Assembly: GCA_964543965.1 (NCBI GenBank)
Contig: CAZJAX010000081.1
Coordinates: 1-9,560, forward strand
Direction: 5' to 3'
Source: CAMDWQ01 sp964543965
GTDB lineage: Bacteria > Omnitrophota > Gorgyraeia > 2-02-FULL-51-18
Length of the DNA stretch: 9,560 nucleotides
Shown here piece by piece: positions 8,701 to 9,560 of this stretch. The notes beneath the pieces are model-generated. The model searched no databases. It saw nothing but the letters and a program-made list of their open reading frames with translations, and was not told the DNA's origin. A program made the position numbers and the translations under genes. Every line of letters starts with the position of its first letter. Position 1 is the stretch's first letter.

Positions 8701-9560
8701 CGGCCGTTTTCCTCCGCCAGGATACCGGCGGCGGCCAGCTCGCTCTGCGCCAGACGCCTGAACACGCTGCGCTCGACCTCTGCAGCGTTGCCGTCCGCGT
8801 TCCTGGAGGACTGCACGGCACCCAGAAAATCTATAGGATGAGCGATGTCCGCGATCGGTTTGGGCAAAGCCTGCGCCGCCTGCATCATCAGAGCTCCCAG
8901 GCCCTTATTGGCCTCGTTGTGCAATTCAAAAAAGACGGCAAGCTTCCGCGGGTCGGACGCGAGCGCATCGATCAGCTTAGTGATCGTGAAACCGGGGGCG
9001 AGCTTCGGCTCGTCCTTATCCGTCGCAGGGGGGATATAAAGACCTGCAGCCGTAAGAAGCTTGAGGGTCGGCTCGATGCCGGTCTGCATCTCGAGATCAT
9101 AAGCGATCGCGGCCAGGTCTTTGCCGGCCTTCCTGCCTTCACGGAACGCGTGCATGAAATCTGCAGGCTCGCATGCGTCGGCGACGGGCTTCGGCAATAA
9201 GGCGGCCAGCTGGGTCATCACGTCGCCCAGGCCGCGGTGCGCGGAATTCCAGTTCTCGAAGAAAAGCGCGGTCTTCTGCGGATCGTTTTGCAATGCATCC
9301 GCAAGCTGAGTCATGGTCACGCCGTCGGCTATCTGCAAGCTGCCGTCCTCGCCAGGGACCGGGATCAAGATCGATCCGGCCTTAAGTTCGTCGAAGATCT
9401 TGATGACCTTCCCCCGGCGGGACTCGAAGCGGGGTTTGGTGCCGGGCGAAAGGACGGCAGATCCCGGGGTCAAAAGAGCGGGGTTGCCGGTAAAACGGGC
9501 CAGATCGATGGAAGCCCAATCAATGACGCCGCCGGCTGTAAATCTGGCTTCAAGCTGTCC
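5733..9560 (-). CDS. Giant alpha-helical tandem-repeat protein of unknown function (N-terminus outside the window)
   Basis: The frame is open from the right window edge to TAA at 5735-5733, giving 1,275 codons. The first start-type codon in the frame, TTG at 9473, reads as an internal Leu (ALLTPGS) and the frame stays open above it, so the real start is beyond 9560. Residue numbers here count from that TTG. About residues 54-900 are a tandem array of some eight degenerate helical units. Residues 768-785 form a Pro/Ala-rich linker (RQPAPAAEPLPALPANP) between units 7 and 8, and residues 642-670 are a Gln/Glu/Arg-rich, probably coiled helix. Residues 1077-1246 form a non-repetitive C-terminal domain with mixed strands and helices, ending in an Arg/Ala-rich amphipathic helix. 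No membrane segment or catalytic motif was recognised. The composition is rich in Ala, Leu and Asp. A scaffold or protein-binding role is the usual guess for such arrays, but nothing here proves it. The coding call is secure; the function is unknown. Confidence 0.9.
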   Translation of the reverse strand, partial: GQLEARFTAGGVIDWASIDLARFTGNPALLTPGSAVLSPGTKPRFESRRGKVIKIFDELKAGSILIPVPGEDGSLQIADGVTMTQLADALQNDPQKTALFFENWNSAHRGLGDVMTQLAALLPKPVADACEPADFMHAFREGRKAGKDLAAIAYDLEMQTGIEPTLKLLTAAGLYIPPATDKDEPKLAPGFTITKLIDALASDPRKLAVFFELHNEANKGLGALMMQAAQALPKPIADIAHPIDFLGAVQSSRNADGNAAEVERSVFRRLAQSELAAAGILAEENGRYVIQGQPALFTVMAALASDPRLLAGFFETYPSNAGVTPLMVQTAQGLPEADAKKISPFEFMLIVRKAHAAGKGAAEIIPLVSAEMIEPAVNADLTDGGVLTASADDERAVQIGESATMAGLLAALGSDPRKLEVFFEGHDDHVGIGGLMAQTALALPPEAAVQHPQEFMIFASRGHRAGKTTAAIIAEIIDYRAREKAFAPVRAMFLSAGVMDATDQGIDFVRDTSVQAMVAAVGADRTHLTACFKYRGFPDSLSAALADLAVSAAQGKTSIAPVHPRLILLAATMARRSEAAISDAKVLEIIQALLPANASISGLSAVFDNDFSRIAGFFKAFRGDQRIGSLIAAVMRAILADTPDSKVSPELLQRAVAQILSRTPASGLDLQKIKEQVLQQHDLEAAQRRAAEEMRVKLEAAGNLIAPGSAIPALPLPDAKISDLLAAARSDEAELINALLVFGFNMDESVYLAAALTRAPDPSINLSRVFSMIGMIQQTGHDLVTLDPDVFYDLINPTRQPAPAAEPLPALPANPSLSEILDLTQGDPARLLAFYQLNLTRAAGTPVPDPGLPQAAADLTSALAVAAATDSSSPEAKLVARLDYEDILHYLTAGYQPGAVFDLAAAIDAMKKDVLGPSTQAARLASQRSLSEAIAVGIVAATPEDLKLLASADFGVTARFYSVTPAADWQKGDEAAAFYLGQLRKSASAPHQAEAIIGAGKKGRTLQAAASLAIADARDLILLNKIRSVLEALDARDLEETRRLWDQTSFLIKREPLAPAEILDRLDEWFDGRGSGMPDGNAMRAFRGISAAQAGAVKSSSAMVLEEAMIAKINAGPQKDLFWKIAAKAQEQGMKLRVIGRSGEGIDPRVRFEIYPDRKSAVTALTKSGIPPESIAFAFGAAAQDTPQAVSTRIREEDLTKFRFMLVSEDGYRDPVLFFAGFFVGENVGLGFKDESFLKSVGSALGIAIRWLRSLDIDRALRSAARLARTLAESA
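6774..9314 (-). repeat. Tandem protein-repeat array, about eight degenerate units of 85-120 residues
   Basis: Units begin near residues 54, 164, 267, 376, 485, 571, 692 and 788 (counting from 9473). The key Asp of each falls near bases 9284, 8954, 8645, 8318, 7991, 7733, 7370 and 7082. The first four are clearest: QNDPQKTALFFE, ASDPRKLAVFFE, ASDPRLLAGFFE and GSDPRKLEVFFE. Each is followed about 10 residues later by a GxGxLMxQxAxALP helix (GLGALMMQAAQALP, GIGGLMAQTALALP). Then come HPxEFM (EPADFM, HPIDFL, SPFEFM, HPQEFM) and an AGKxxA segment. Units 5-8 keep the leading helix and the Asp (GADRTHLTACF, DNDFSRIAGFF, RSDEAELINAL, QGDPARLLAFY) but lose later motifs. The units have diverged, so this is old duplication, not a recent DNA repeat. 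I know of no named family with this pattern. Confidence 0.8.

Noticed and set aside
8496..9200. 234-codon plus-strand open frame opposite the repeat protein
   Set aside because: It lies antisense to the repeat array, its Gly/Arg-rich periodicity mirrors the repeats on the other strand, and it has no recognisable domain. It is a shadow of the real gene.
6774..9314. DNA-level tandem repeat or CRISPR-like array
   Set aside because: The periodicity is about 310-330 bases and is conserved only at protein level; no identical short repeats with unique spacers are present.

Overview
The window holds two very large, co-directional minus-strand reading frames separated by one short AT-rich spacer, plus a 10-base run of N (1752-1761) inside the left one. 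No tRNA, rRNA, CRISPR array or mobile element was seen. Coding DNA is moderately GC-rich and the 258-base spacer is strongly AT-rich. Exported multidomain proteins of well over 1,000 residues, with a Lys/Glu-rich globular N-terminal domain behind a signal peptide, recall uncultivated deep-branching bacteria such as Candidatus Omnitrophota. That placement is an inference from style, not from a marker gene. The N run points to a draft or metagenome assembly.

Left gene (5474 down past base 1, interrupted by the N run). It starts at a TTG behind a fair ribosome binding site and encodes a signal-peptide-like N-terminus. Next comes an approximately 520-residue domain with spaced His motifs, resembling the TIKI/TraB/ChaN/EreA superfamily. 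A middle region follows whose later part (about residues 850-1065) resembles the phosphodiester glycosidase (NAGPA) fold. After the gap there is a sugar-1-phosphate nucleotidyltransferase-like domain followed by a short beta-helix-like stretch. The reading frame changes register across the Ns, but nothing else argues against one continuous polypeptide of more than 1,820 residues.

Spacer (5475-5732). It holds a plausible -10 element and the ribosome binding site for the left gene, a small perfect inverted repeat, and a 9-bp direct repeat next to the stop codon of the right gene.

Right gene (stop at 5733, open through the right window edge). It encodes at least 1,275 residues. Most of it is a tandem array of about eight degenerate alpha-helical units of roughly 85-120 residues, built around a DPRKLxxFFE-type motif, followed by a non-repetitive C-terminal domain. 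I recognise no described family for the repeat.

The most notable features are this uncharacterised repeat protein and the unusual stacking of a hydrolase-like, a glycosidase-like and a nucleotidyltransferase-like domain in one apparently exported protein. Shared strand and adjacency suggest related roles, perhaps at the cell envelope, but the sequence does not show a pathway.
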